In this document: piece after piece, positions 33,394 to 40,932 of the stretch
Position numbering within the stretch: the stretch's first letter is position 1
Layout of the letters: each line of letters begins with the position of its first letter
Assembly (NCBI GenBank): GCA_035641235.1
Contig: DASQUP010000046.1
Coordinates: 1 to 50,229 of the forward strand
Direction of reading: 5' to 3'
From: DASQUP01 sp035641235
GTDB taxonomy: Bacteria; Actinomycetota; CADDZG01; WHSQ01
DNA length: 50,229 nucleotides
Position numbers and translations under genes: made by a program
The notes under the pieces: model-generated
Told to the model about the DNA's origin: nothing
Databases searched by the model: none
Seen by the model: the letters and a program-made list of their open reading frames with translations, nothing else

Positions 33394-34894
33394 AGTCGAA
33401 CTCAAACTCGCGGTGCACGGCTCGTTCGTCATGCCCGATCTCGCCAGCGACAACCTTGGGATCGCCGCGGCCGAGGACCTGCCGCGCTTGGAAACCCGCA
33501 CCACCTACTACGACACCGATGATCTGCGTCTTGCGCGTCACGGCATCACTCTTCGCCATCGGACCGGCGAGGAGGGGGGTCCACGCTGGACCTTGAAGCT
33601 GCCGGTTCCCGGTGAGGACCTGACGGCCCACGATGAAGTGAGTTTTCACGCGCCCGCCTCCCGCGTCCCAGATGAGGCTCGAAACCTCGTGACGGCATTC
33701 GTCCGGGCCGCTCCACTGGGAGCCGTGGCGTCAATCCGGACGCGCCGCGATCGCTGGATGTTGCTAGGGGTGGACGGCGAAGAGCTCGCCGAGGTCGTCG
33801 ACGACGTCGTGTCCGTTTACGAGGGCCGCCGTGTCCTCGGGCGGTTCAGAGAGCTCGAGATCGAGGGTCGAACGCTGGATCGAACGGGTCTCGAAGGTGT
33901 CTCGGCGCTCCTGCAGGAAGCGGGCGCCATGGCGGCCGAACCGATCCCGAAGGTGGTGCGGGCTCTTGGGTCGCGTGCGACCGGCGAAGCCGACGTCCCT
34001 CATGACATTCCCGTGGACCCCGGTGATCCGTCGGGGCGCGCCGTTCAGGCGGCCCTGGCGAACGGGCTCTACAGGTTGATCCTTCACGACCCCGTGACTC
34101 GTGTCGGTTCGGATCCTGAGGGCGTTCACCAGATGAGGGTGGCGACTCGCCGTATGCGCAGCGATCTCCGCACCTTCGAGCCGCTGATAGTGGATGAATG
34201 GGCGACGGAGCTGCGCGCCGAACTGAAATGGCTCGGAGACGTCTTGGGAGCGGTCAGGGACCTCGACGTGCAGCAGACACGGTTGGGCAAGACCGCCGGA
34301 GACCTGCGCGCCGATGTCCACCCCCTCTTCGAGGACATCTCCACCCGACACGAGGCGGCGCGTGCTGCACTTCTCACTGAACTCAACGGGGAGAGATACG
34401 TGGCCCTGCTCGACCGCCTAGTCGAGGCGATCCACACCCCGACGCTGACCCCGCTCGCCGAGAAATCGTGCGAAGACCAACTTCCGGCCGTTGTTGCTCG
34501 TCCTTGGGGCAAGCTGGAGAAGGCCGCGAGGAAGCTGCGGCGGAAGAGCCCGGACGAGGCGTTGCACAAGGTCCGGATCCGTGCGAAGCGGACTCGCTAT
34601 GCAGCCGAAGCTGTGGCAGGGGCTCTTCCACCCTCGGAGTCGAAGGCGGCTACCCGCTTAGCCAAGCGCTGCTCCGATGTGCAGGATGTCCTCGGCGACT
34701 TCCAGGATGCCGTTGTGGCCGCCGGCGTAATCGAGGAGCTCGGCAGGCGCCATCGTCAATCCGGGCGCCTCAACTTTGCGCTCGGGCGAATGGCGGAGCG
34801 CGAATACAAATTGGCCCAACAAAAAAGGGCCGAGTTCCCGGGAGTTTGGGCCTCGGTGGCGAAGAATAAGAACCTGGAATGGCTAAACGCATGA
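33386..34894 (+). CDS. CYTH and CHAD domain protein
   Basis: About 502 residues in two parts. The N-terminal CYTH domain (about 1-205) begins MREVELKLAV with the ExExK motif and has the acidic/basic tunnel residues (WTLKLPVPG, RTRRDRW, LEIEGR). The C-terminal CHAD domain (about 225-500) is helical with conserved His/Arg clusters (HQMRVATRRMRSDLRTF and HKVRIRAKRTRYAAE). CHAD domains bind polyphosphate and CYTH enzymes cleave triphosphates, so position between ppk and mutT1 strongly suggests a polyphosphate role. ATG 33386 overlaps the ppk stop in the sequence ATGCGTGA. Confidence 0.9.
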   Translation: MREVELKLAVHGSFVMPDLASDNLGIAAAEDLPRLETRTTYYDTDDLRLARHGITLRHRTGEEGGPRWTLKLPVPGEDLTAHDEVSFHAPASRVPDEARNLVTAFVRAAPLGAVASIRTRRDRWMLLGVDGEELAEVVDDVVSVYEGRRVLGRFRELEIEGRTLDRTGLEGVSALLQEAGAMAAEPIPKVVRALGSRATGEADVPHDIPVDPGDPSGRAVQAALANGLYRLILHDPVTRVGSDPEGVHQMRVATRRMRSDLRTFEPLIVDEWATELRAELKWLGDVLGAVRDLDVQQTRLGKTAGDLRADVHPLFEDISTRHEAARAALLTELNGERYVALLDRLVEAIHTPTLTPLAEKSCEDQLPAVVARPWGKLEKAARKLRRKSPDEALHKVRIRAKRTRYAAEAVAGALPPSESKAATRLAKRCSDVQDVLGDFQDAVVAAGVIEELGRRHRQSGRLNFALGRMAEREYKLAQQKRAEFPGVWASVAKNKNLEWLNA

Positions 34895-35829
34895 ACGGGG
34901 CTATCCGGGCCGCCGGAGGAGTGCTGTGGCGCTCAATCTCAAAGGACCGTGGCGGCGAGCCCCTCGTTGAAGTGGCCGTGATCCACCGCCCTCGGTATGA
35001 CGACTGGAGTCTCCCGAAGGGCAAACTCGCGCCCGGCGAGTCGGAGATCGAAGGCGCGGTCCGGGAGGTGTGGGAAGAAACCGGATTCCGGGTGCGAATG
35101 GGCAGGCCCGTCGGCGAAATTCGCTACATGAAGCGCAACAGCTTCGGGGAGCAGCGGCCGAAGGTCGTTCGTTACTGGGCCATGCACGCCGATGGTGGAC
35201 AGTTCCTGCCGAACAACGAGGTGGACGAGCTCCGCTGGCTGCCTCTCAACGAGGCCAGCGAAATCCTCACTCATCCCCGCGATCGGGAGATCCTCGAAAA
35301 GTTCGTCCGCGGCCCGGCGCTGCTGCGAACGATCCTCTTGGTCCGGCACGCGTTCGCAGGGAGCCGGGCCGACTGGACCGGCGACGACCGGGTGCGACCC
35401 CTCGACGAGCGGGGGCGCCGCCAGGCGGAGGGTCTCGTCCGCGTGCTGTCTCGCTTCGAGGTGGTCGACATCGTGTCGGCCGATTTCGTCCGCTGCGTCG
35501 AGACCGTCGAGCCGCTGTCCGATGCGATTGGACTCACGGTCAAGGAGGACCCGCTTCTCAGCGAGCTCGGCTATCCCGGTAACGAGGACGAGGCCGTGGA
35601 AATGATGCGGGCGCTCGGTACGGCCGACGCGGCCGTTGTGGCGTGCACCCAGGGGGACGTGATCCCCGACATGTTGGGCCGCCTCGCCGAGAGTGACCAC
35701 GTCGATCTGCCCGATCCGCTCGTCTACAAGAAGGGCAGCACGTGGGTGCTGAGCTTCGACGGCGAGCGGCTGTTCGGCGCGGACTACATTCCCCCTCCGC
35801 GCATCGAGGAGCCTGCGCGCCCCGTCTGA
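34879..35829 (+). CDS. mutT1: MutT1-type Nudix hydrolase fused to a histidine phosphatase domain
   Basis: A 316-residue fusion. The Nudix box GKLAPGESEIEGAVREVWEE is at about 48-67; the second half is a histidine phosphatase domain with RHA (156-158) in LLVRHAFAGSR. The usual second catalytic histidine is replaced in ACTQGDVIPDM. The same fusion in mycobacteria is MutT1, which hydrolyses 8-oxo-(d)GTP and diadenosine polyphosphates, and its gene also neighbours ppk there. ATG 34879 is given; ATG 34891, overlapping the upstream stop as ATGA, is an alternative. A large inverted repeat follows the stop. Confidence 0.87.
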   Translation: MAKRMNGAIRAAGGVLWRSISKDRGGEPLVEVAVIHRPRYDDWSLPKGKLAPGESEIEGAVREVWEETGFRVRMGRPVGEIRYMKRNSFGEQRPKVVRYWAMHADGGQFLPNNEVDELRWLPLNEASEILTHPRDREILEKFVRGPALLRTILLVRHAFAGSRADWTGDDRVRPLDERGRRQAEGLVRVLSRFEVVDIVSADFVRCVETVEPLSDAIGLTVKEDPLLSELGYPGNEDEAVEMMRALGTADAAVVACTQGDVIPDMLGRLAESDHVDLPDPLVYKKGSTWVLSFDGERLFGADYIPPPRIEEPARPV

Positions 35830-35832
35830 GCT

Positions 35833-35938
35833 GAACTGTTCGCTGTGGTCTCCGTAATCCGCGGCCCCTTTTCTTTCGCGCCCGATTGGGCGAATGACGG
35901 CGAAAGAAAAGGGGGCGTTTGATGAGAGCGAACAGTTC
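35833..35938. repeat. Nested inverted repeat, dispersed family copy 4 (mutT1-nadD gap)
   Basis: Three nested perfect stems: outer GAACTGTTCGCT (35833-35844) with AGCGAACAGTTC (35927-35938); middle CCCCTTTTCTTTCGC (35865-35879) with 35900-35914; inner GCCC/GGGC (35880-35891). The outer arms belong to the same family as the repeats before tig and ndk. The structure ends 16 bp before the nadD start. Confidence 0.85.
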
Positions 35939-35954
35939 GGCGATCGGGTTAGCT

Positions 35955-36608
35955 ATGGGCATGTCTTCGGGCTCGATACGCCGCCTGGGCGTCCTTGGGG
36001 GGACGTTCGATCCCCTGCACAACGGCCACCTGGTGGCGGCGCGGGCGGCGCTCGAGAAGTTCGACCTCGACATGGTGCTGTTCGTCCCCGCCGGCCGGCC
36101 GTGGCAGAAGGCCAGCTATACCCACCACGAGGACCGTTATCTGATGACGGTCCTGGGAGCGGTCGGCGACGAGCGCTTCGCCGTATCCCGCCTCGAGCTC
36201 GACCGCAGCGGGCCCACCTACACTGCCGACACGATGGAGACCCTGAGGGAGTGGTACGGGCCCGACGCCGCCCTCTTTTTCATCCTCGGGGCTGACGCCC
36301 TGTCGGGCCTCGACACCTGGGTGGGCATCGAGCGCCTGGCGGAGTTGGCCGAAATCATTGCCGTGTCGCGTCCCGGCGTCGAGTTTCCGGAGCGCCCCGA
36401 CGGCGCCACCTGGCCCCCTGTCCATCCCCTCGAGATCCCCGGCGTCGATATTTCTGCAACTGAAGTTAGGGAAAGAGTCAAGAGTGGCCTTCCGGTGGAC
36501 GATCACGTACCTGTGGGCGTGCTCCGCTATATCCGCGAGCACAGGCTGTACGTGACCGATAAGGAGGCCTGGGGTGCCGAATCGTCGCCACCCGGACGGG
36601 GGCGATAG
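35955..36608 (+). CDS. nadD: Nicotinate-nucleotide adenylyltransferase
   Basis: A protein of about 217 residues with the nucleotidyltransferase (H/T)xGH motif in LGVLGGTFDPLHNGHL and the ISATEVRER motif near the C-terminus. It makes deamido-NAD from nicotinate mononucleotide and ATP. Start uncertain: ATG 35955 or 35961 are close to the family start, while 35919 would lie inside the inverted repeat. The 3' end overlaps the LCP-like gene by 35 bp. The nadD-LCP-rsfS order is typical of Actinomycetota. Confidence 0.93.
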   Translation: MGMSSGSIRRLGVLGGTFDPLHNGHLVAARAALEKFDLDMVLFVPAGRPWQKASYTHHEDRYLMTVLGAVGDERFAVSRLELDRSGPTYTADTMETLREWYGPDAALFFILGADALSGLDTWVGIERLAELAEIIAVSRPGVEFPERPDGATWPPVHPLEIPGVDISATEVRERVKSGLPVDDHVPVGVLRYIREHRLYVTDKEAWGAESSPPGRGR

Positions 36609-38454
36609 CAAGAAAAAGGGTATCTGGCCCCGGCGCGCCAAGAAGCCGGCGCCCCGGCATGGGCGCGACACAGAGCCCGTGACCCGGTGGTTTGGAACCG
36701 AAACCCTTCCCGGCGCGCCCCAGAACGCGGGAGCCAAGACGGTGCCCGCGCCGGCCGGACCGGCCGCACCCGCCCCTTCCCGCCACAACGCCGCAGCCCT
36801 ACCACAGGACTATCAGGGCCTCGCCCAGGGGCGACTTCCTGCCGATTATCCCGCCGGGCCGGCTCGAACCCCCCACGACCGGCCCGGCGGACCCATAGAG
36901 GCGCAATCGCCCCGCACGGCCGCCGTTGCGGCGTCCGTGACGGTTGCGTCACCACCCACCCAGGGTTCGGTCCCGACACCGGTCGCCCGCCAGGCCGTCG
37001 CATCGAAAGCCGCTCCACCGCGGGAACAAACGCAGTCTCCGACAGCCGAGGCCCCCCTCCGGTCGGCCGCTCCCGCTGAGGCACCGCCACGTCCTCGCTC
37101 GACCGCTCCCGCTGAGGCACAGCCACGTCCTCGCTCGACCGCTCCCGTTGAGGTCCCGGCTAGGCGCCGCACGAAGGCTCCCACAGAGACTCCCCGCCGC
37201 GGACGGCATCGCGTCACCGACAAGCCCTGGGCTCCAGCGCCACGGCGCAAGCGGCGGCGCGGCCCTAGGCCACGAATTGGACTGCCGGGCGGTCTGCTCA
37301 AAGGTGCTCTCGTGGTGCTTCTTGCGGTGGCCGTGGTGGCTGCAGCAGTGGTCGGGCTCCGCTCGTTCGGTGGAACCGGTGCGGGCTCGGACGAGGGCAC
37401 GGGCCCCAGCGTCGTTCAGACCCCCACCACAACACTCCTTGCCGGAACAGATGCCGGAGGGACAAAGGTCGTATGGCTTGCACTTCTCTCCTATGACCCG
37501 GTGGCCGACAAGGGCGCCATCGTGTACGTCCCAGCCCACACCGCGGTCGAGGTGCCGGGACGCGGGCTGCAGGGAATGGGCGATGCCCTCGCCACCGGGG
37601 GGCTTCCGTTGCTCCTAGTGTCGGCCGAGAGCTTCTTCGGCATCGAGATCGACCACTATCTGGAACTCCCCCGATCCGGCGCGCGGACTCTCTTCGAAGA
37701 ACTCGGCGCCCTGACCGTGGACGTGCCCAGCGAGGTTGCGGTCGCAGAAGGCAACGACACCCGAAGGCTCATGCTGACCCCGGGCATCCAGGAGCTCGAT
37801 TCCGTCGGCCTCTCCGACCTGCTCTACACGGTGGGCGATGGGAGCGACGACGTCGAGCTGGGCGCCCGCCATCTGGCGTTCTGGGATTCGGTGGTGAACG
37901 ACTTCTCGGGGACTCCCGAGCAACTGCGAGCGGCTTTTGCCAACGCAGGCGCCGCCGCCGATGCCGCGGGCAAGAGCGGAGGGGTTGAGGGCGACGGACT
38001 CGAGTTGGTGAGGTCCCTCGCCGCTCTCGACGGAACCAACCTGACTCTGTCAATCCTGCCGGTGCGGCAGGTAAGCGTCGGTGGTGCGGAGCTGTACGCA
38101 ACCGACGTCGACGAAGTCGCCGAGTTCGTTTCGACAACACTTCCGGGCGTGCCCGTCGCCACCGACCTTGCCCGGGTTCAGGTGCTGAACGGAAACGGCT
38201 CTCCGGGGATCGGAGAGAGGGTCGCCCAGAAGCTCGTGGGCAAGGGGTTCCGGATCGAGCTCAGCGGGAATGCCGACAACTTCAATTACAAGGCCACCAA
38301 GGTGATCACCTACGATCCATCGCCCGCCGGGCAGGCGCTCGCAACCAAGGCGAGGGACCTGCTGGGGGTCGGAGAAGTACAGGTTTCCGGCCAGGGTCAG
38401 GGTAGTGTGGATCTGACGATCATCGTTGGAAAGGATTTCTTGCGGACACGCTGA
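36574..38454 (+). CDS. Degenerate LytR-CpsA-Psr-like protein with LytR_C domain
   Basis: A 626-residue protein: a Pro/Ala/Arg-rich cytoplasmic part of about 235 residues with a short internal repeat (RSTAPAEA-type at 169-195), one membrane helix (243-262), an LCP-like domain (about 285-450) and a C-terminal LytR_C domain (about 528-620, ARVQVLNGNGSPGIGERVAQKL). The LCP arginine motif (normally IPRDT) reads VPAHT, so phosphotransferase activity is doubtful. GTG 36574 is chosen for AAGGAGG 6 nt before it. It lies between nadD and rsfS and is outside-facing, probably acting at the cell wall. Confidence 0.82.
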   Translation: MPNRRHPDGGDSKKKGIWPRRAKKPAPRHGRDTEPVTRWFGTETLPGAPQNAGAKTVPAPAGPAAPAPSRHNAAALPQDYQGLAQGRLPADYPAGPARTPHDRPGGPIEAQSPRTAAVAASVTVASPPTQGSVPTPVARQAVASKAAPPREQTQSPTAEAPLRSAAPAEAPPRPRSTAPAEAQPRPRSTAPVEVPARRRTKAPTETPRRGRHRVTDKPWAPAPRRKRRRGPRPRIGLPGGLLKGALVVLLAVAVVAAAVVGLRSFGGTGAGSDEGTGPSVVQTPTTTLLAGTDAGGTKVVWLALLSYDPVADKGAIVYVPAHTAVEVPGRGLQGMGDALATGGLPLLLVSAESFFGIEIDHYLELPRSGARTLFEELGALTVDVPSEVAVAEGNDTRRLMLTPGIQELDSVGLSDLLYTVGDGSDDVELGARHLAFWDSVVNDFSGTPEQLRAAFANAGAAADAAGKSGGVEGDGLELVRSLAALDGTNLTLSILPVRQVSVGGAELYATDVDEVAEFVSTTLPGVPVATDLARVQVLNGNGSPGIGERVAQKLVGKGFRIELSGNADNFNYKATKVITYDPSPAGQALATKARDLLGVGEVQVSGQGQGSVDLTIIVGKDFLRTR

Positions 38455-38474
38455 AACGACTGAACGAGGCCGGG

Positions 38475-38867
38475 ATGCCGGCAGCTGATGAAGCACTGAA
38501 GGCGGCGAGCGCTGCGTCAAGCAAGAAGGCCGAGCGCATCTCGATCCTCGACGTCTCTCAGCAACTCGTGATCACGGACTTCTTCGTGATCTGTAGCGGA
38601 AACACCGAACGGCACGTCCGAACCATCGCCGAAGAGGTCGAAAAGAAACTGCGCGAGGACTTCGGCGTCAAGCCGTACAGGCGGGAAGGCGAGCGGGAGG
38701 CCCGATGGGTACTGCTCGATTACGTCGACTTCGTGGTCCACGTCTTCCACAGTGAGGAACGGGAGTATTACGACCTCGAACGCCTGTGGGCGGATGCCGG
38801 CATTGTGCCGTTCGACGACTCGAAAGTTGAGGACTCGGATGAGCCAGCAGCGGCGGAGGCGACGTAG
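38475..38867 (+). CDS. rsfS: Ribosomal silencing factor RsfS
   Basis: A 130-residue RsfS/DUF143 protein: ISILDVSQQLVITDFFVICSGNTERHVRTIAEEVEKKL, then VLLDYVDFVVHVFHSEEREYYDLERLW, the hallmark regions. It binds uL14 and blocks 50S-30S joining in starvation. The C-terminal tail is acidic. It follows the LCP-like gene by 20 bp and overlaps the next basic protein gene by 29 bp. Confidence 0.95.
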   Translation: MPAADEALKAASAASSKKAERISILDVSQQLVITDFFVICSGNTERHVRTIAEEVEKKLREDFGVKPYRREGEREARWVLLDYVDFVVHVFHSEEREYYDLERLWADAGIVPFDDSKVEDSDEPAAAEAT

Positions 38868-39402
38868 GCGTCGCAGAGGTGGAGGCCGGCAGCCCCAGCA
38901 GGCGGCTGCGGCAGCGCCCCAGGACTCCGGCGCCGCGTCTGCGGGGTCGGGGAAGGGGTCTTCGACAGAGAAAGTTTCCGGCCGGTCACGGCGTCGTCGC
39001 CGGCGACGTGGCGGTGGACGGCGGGAGCAGGTCCCTCGGACGCTCGAGGAGGTCGTGCGCGCCGTCAAGGGGCCGCCTCCAGATCGGCTCACGGCGGAGC
39101 CGGACGGGACGACGCTCGACGAGGTGATCGGCGAGCTCCAGTCCATCTGGGGTGTGCCTCAGTACCCGCAGGAGTACCGGATCACGCTCAAGGTGGCGGA
39201 GGATCGCTCGACGGCTTCGAACGGGCGCGCCGCCGAACCGGGTCCGAACGGGATTACTCGCGAGCGCGCTCCCGCGGCTCCCCGAGTGGCTCCGGCCGCG
39301 TCGGGATCGGGTGAGGGGCCGGTGCGTGAGCAGGCTCCGAGGCGCCGCCGCCGGTCGCGCCGAGGCCGGCGCCGGGGCAAGCCGAAGGGCGGCGGCTCCT
39401 GA
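38839..39402 (+). CDS. Arginine/glycine-rich basic protein of unknown function
   Basis: A 187-residue product from ATG 38839 with very biased composition. It starts with nine arginines after MSQQ, has a second Arg/Gly cluster near residue 50 and a third at the end (RRRRRSRRGRRRGKPKGGG). Between them is one ordinary segment (about 67-115, RTLEEVVRAVKGPPPDRL to EYRITLKVAEDR) that may fold. The overlap with rsfS by 29 bp suggests coupled translation. Such composition suits RNA or ribosome binding, in line with its neighbours, but this is inference. I do not recognise a family. Confidence 0.55.
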   Translation: MSQQRRRRRRRRRGGGRQPQQAAAAAPQDSGAASAGSGKGSSTEKVSGRSRRRRRRRGGGRREQVPRTLEEVVRAVKGPPPDRLTAEPDGTTLDEVIGELQSIWGVPQYPQEYRITLKVAEDRSTASNGRAAEPGPNGITRERAPAAPRVAPAASGSGEGPVREQAPRRRRRSRRGRRRGKPKGGGS

Positions 39403-39430
39403 ACGGTCCTTGATCGGGTGGGGCGAGCTC

Positions 39431-39469
39431 AAATGTCCGTTCACCTACGGCGTAGGCAAACGTACATTT
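39431..39469. terminator. Long stem-loop between the rsfS group and tRNA-Ala
   Basis: A 39-nt near-palindrome: AAATGT pairs with ACATTT, then CGTT with AACG, then CCTACG with CGTAGG, with two small internal mismatched loops. It lies 28 bp after the basic protein gene and 44 bp before tRNA-Ala; a terminator or processing signal is likely. Confidence 0.5.
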
Positions 39470-39513
39470 CACCGACGAGAGGCTCGGGTCGCCTCTGCTA
39501 GCATCGATTCCCC

Positions 39514-39586
39514 GGGCCCGTAGCTCACTTGGTAGAGCGCCGCAATGGCATTGCGGAGGTAGTCGGTTCGATCCCGATCGGGTCCA
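39514..39586 (+). tRNA. tRNA-Ala (anticodon GGC)
   Basis: A 73-nt cloverleaf: acceptor GGGCCCG/CGGGTCC with the G3-U70 wobble pair that identifies alanine tRNA, D arm GTAGCTCACTTGGTAGAGC, anticodon stem CCGCA/TGCGG around ATGGCAT (anticodon GGC), and T arm GGTTCGATCCC. Discriminator A; CCA is not encoded (CCG follows). Confidence 0.96.
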
Positions 39587-39901
39587 CCGACCGTCACCCG
39601 GCGCGAACAGGGCCGGAAGAATCCGAAACGTGGGAACGATCTCGTCCCGGCTATCACGCGGGTTTTTGTAGAGGTTTCGCATAGGAGCCTTTCTCTGCTG
39701 GGTAGAGCCCGCGGACAAAAGGCCCGGGAGTTGGTCGGCCCACATTGGGCATGCGCGACCGGACCCAGGCGGTTGTCGCAGCATACGAATCGGGATTGGT
39801 CGTTCCGCGCGCGCACCCGAAGTGACCGCGCTCATTGCGGATCCGGTAGTTGCGTAGCCGCCGGAATCCGAATCGATGCGCTTGATCCCATCAGGTACTG
39901 G
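39587..39901. other. 315-bp gap with no recognised gene
   Basis: Between tRNA-Ala and the DUF1772 gene. Frames running antisense through the tRNA are a well-known artefact. I see no credible gene, no strong hairpin and no clear promoter. It may be degraded coding sequence, in keeping with the pseudogenes that follow. Confidence 0.5.
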
Positions 39902-40414
39902 TCAATTCTTCATCGTCTGACCGTGCAGAAATAGCGCCCAGCCCAGACAGACAAAAGCTCCCGCAGAAGTCGCGCACCGAACGAGATTCCAAGCACGCCA
40001 CCAGCTCTCCCGGAAATCGGCGCGTACCTGGACGGCGTCCATCATGTTGGGGTCCCCCGCCGCCTTAATCTCGTTGTTCAATGGAACGTTGAAGGCACTC
40101 GTGATCACAATTGTCGCGATAGTCAGGACGAGGGCTGCAACGAGCCACCAAACGATCGGGCGACTTCGGTTCAGTGCGATTGCCACAACCGTTACCAAAG
40201 GTCCGCCCAAGTAGCCGAATAAAAGCGGCCAGTTGTATCCGTAATCGAACGTGCCGAACATCCGCTCGAGTCCTTGGAATGCCTCCACAAAGGTGCGATC
40301 ATCCGTCGTCTCCAAGCCAGGCATGATCGTGAATGCGTAGGTGAGGAAGAACCCGGCTAAAGTTCCGGCAAGTAGTACGGCGACAAAGAGCACTATGGTC
40401 CGAGCCTTAGACAT
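39902..40414 (-). CDS. DUF1772 (anthrone oxygenase-like) membrane protein
   Basis: About 170 residues with four hydrophobic segments, the first at about residues 5-27 (ARTIVLFVAVLLAGTLAGFFLTYAF) and the last near the C-terminus. The motif SAFNVPLNNEIKA and a later WNLVR match the DUF1772/anthrone oxygenase family, where the asparagine and histidine/arginine positions are conserved. The real function in bacteria is not known. ATG 40414 (MSKAR) is preferred to ATG 40429. It is downstream of the MMPL remnant on the same strand. Confidence 0.72.
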   Translation of the reverse strand: MSKARTIVLFVAVLLAGTLAGFFLTYAFTIMPGLETTDDRTFVEAFQGLERMFGTFDYGYNWPLLFGYLGGPLVTVVAIALNRSRPIVWWLVAALVLTIATIVITSAFNVPLNNEIKAAGDPNMMDAVQVRADFRESWWRAWNLVRCATSAGAFVCLGWALFLHGQTMKN

Positions 40415-40532
40415 GCTGTTCTCCGTCATTGATCTCTCCTTTTGTCAGAATCTCGATGGGGCCTCGTTTGAGGGGAACCAGCGAGCCTCTCGGTCCGATT
40501 CAGGAGCGATGAGAGTTCATCGAAGCGATGAC

Positions 40533-40844
40533 TTACTGCACGTCGGCGGTCCGGAAGCGGCCGTCGAGGGACAGCCGTAGCGGCGGAACGCTCTCCACGT
40601 GGGGCTGCGATCTCACGTCGTCGACCGTGGCTGCCGACGCGGGGTCGTCGAGCGTGTTGATCGCGTCCTGTGACTCGGCGCCAGGGGTCGTGAAGTTCTC
40701 GACGGTCTCGCCGCCGAGCGAGCGGGCAGCACCGTACGTGACGACGGCGACGGGGAGCCATACGAGAGCGACGAGGCGACGGTGGCGCACCCCCGAGCGG
40801 CCGAGGTTGTAGGGAATTCCATGTCGACCCGCCTCTTTCAGCAA
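40533..40844 (-). pseudogene. Remnant of an MMPL family transporter
   Basis: The translation starts like an RND/MMPL lipid or drug exporter: a basic start, a hydrophobic segment (RRLVALVWLPVAVVTYGAARSLGG), then NFTTPGAESQDAINTLDD, the usual periplasmic opening. It then jumps to VDDVRSQPHVESV and a LSLDGRFRTADVQ-type piece which normally lies about 50-80 residues later, and stops at 103 residues. Intact members have over 700. So an internal deletion and loss of the remainder are evident. MMPL genes are often paired with a TetR repressor, as here on the other side of the promoter. Confidence 0.7.
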
Positions 40845-40932
40845 TCCTGTCTGTCATGACCTGACACTATGACGGTAACTGCCAATATGTCAAGTGATAA
40901 CATGGCGACAGAATGTGTCTAGAGTTGGGGCG

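Noticed and set aside
35926..35938. GAACAGTTC as a LexA (SOS) box
   Set aside because: Actinobacterial LexA sites have GAAC-N4-GTTC; here the half-sites are one base apart, and the sequence is an arm of a larger inverted repeat.
39254..39835. Minus-strand open frames through tRNA-Ala with a sequence like GGPDRDRTDYLRNAIAALYQ
   Set aside because: This is the familiar false protein made by translating a tRNA gene in antisense; no ribosome site and no family.
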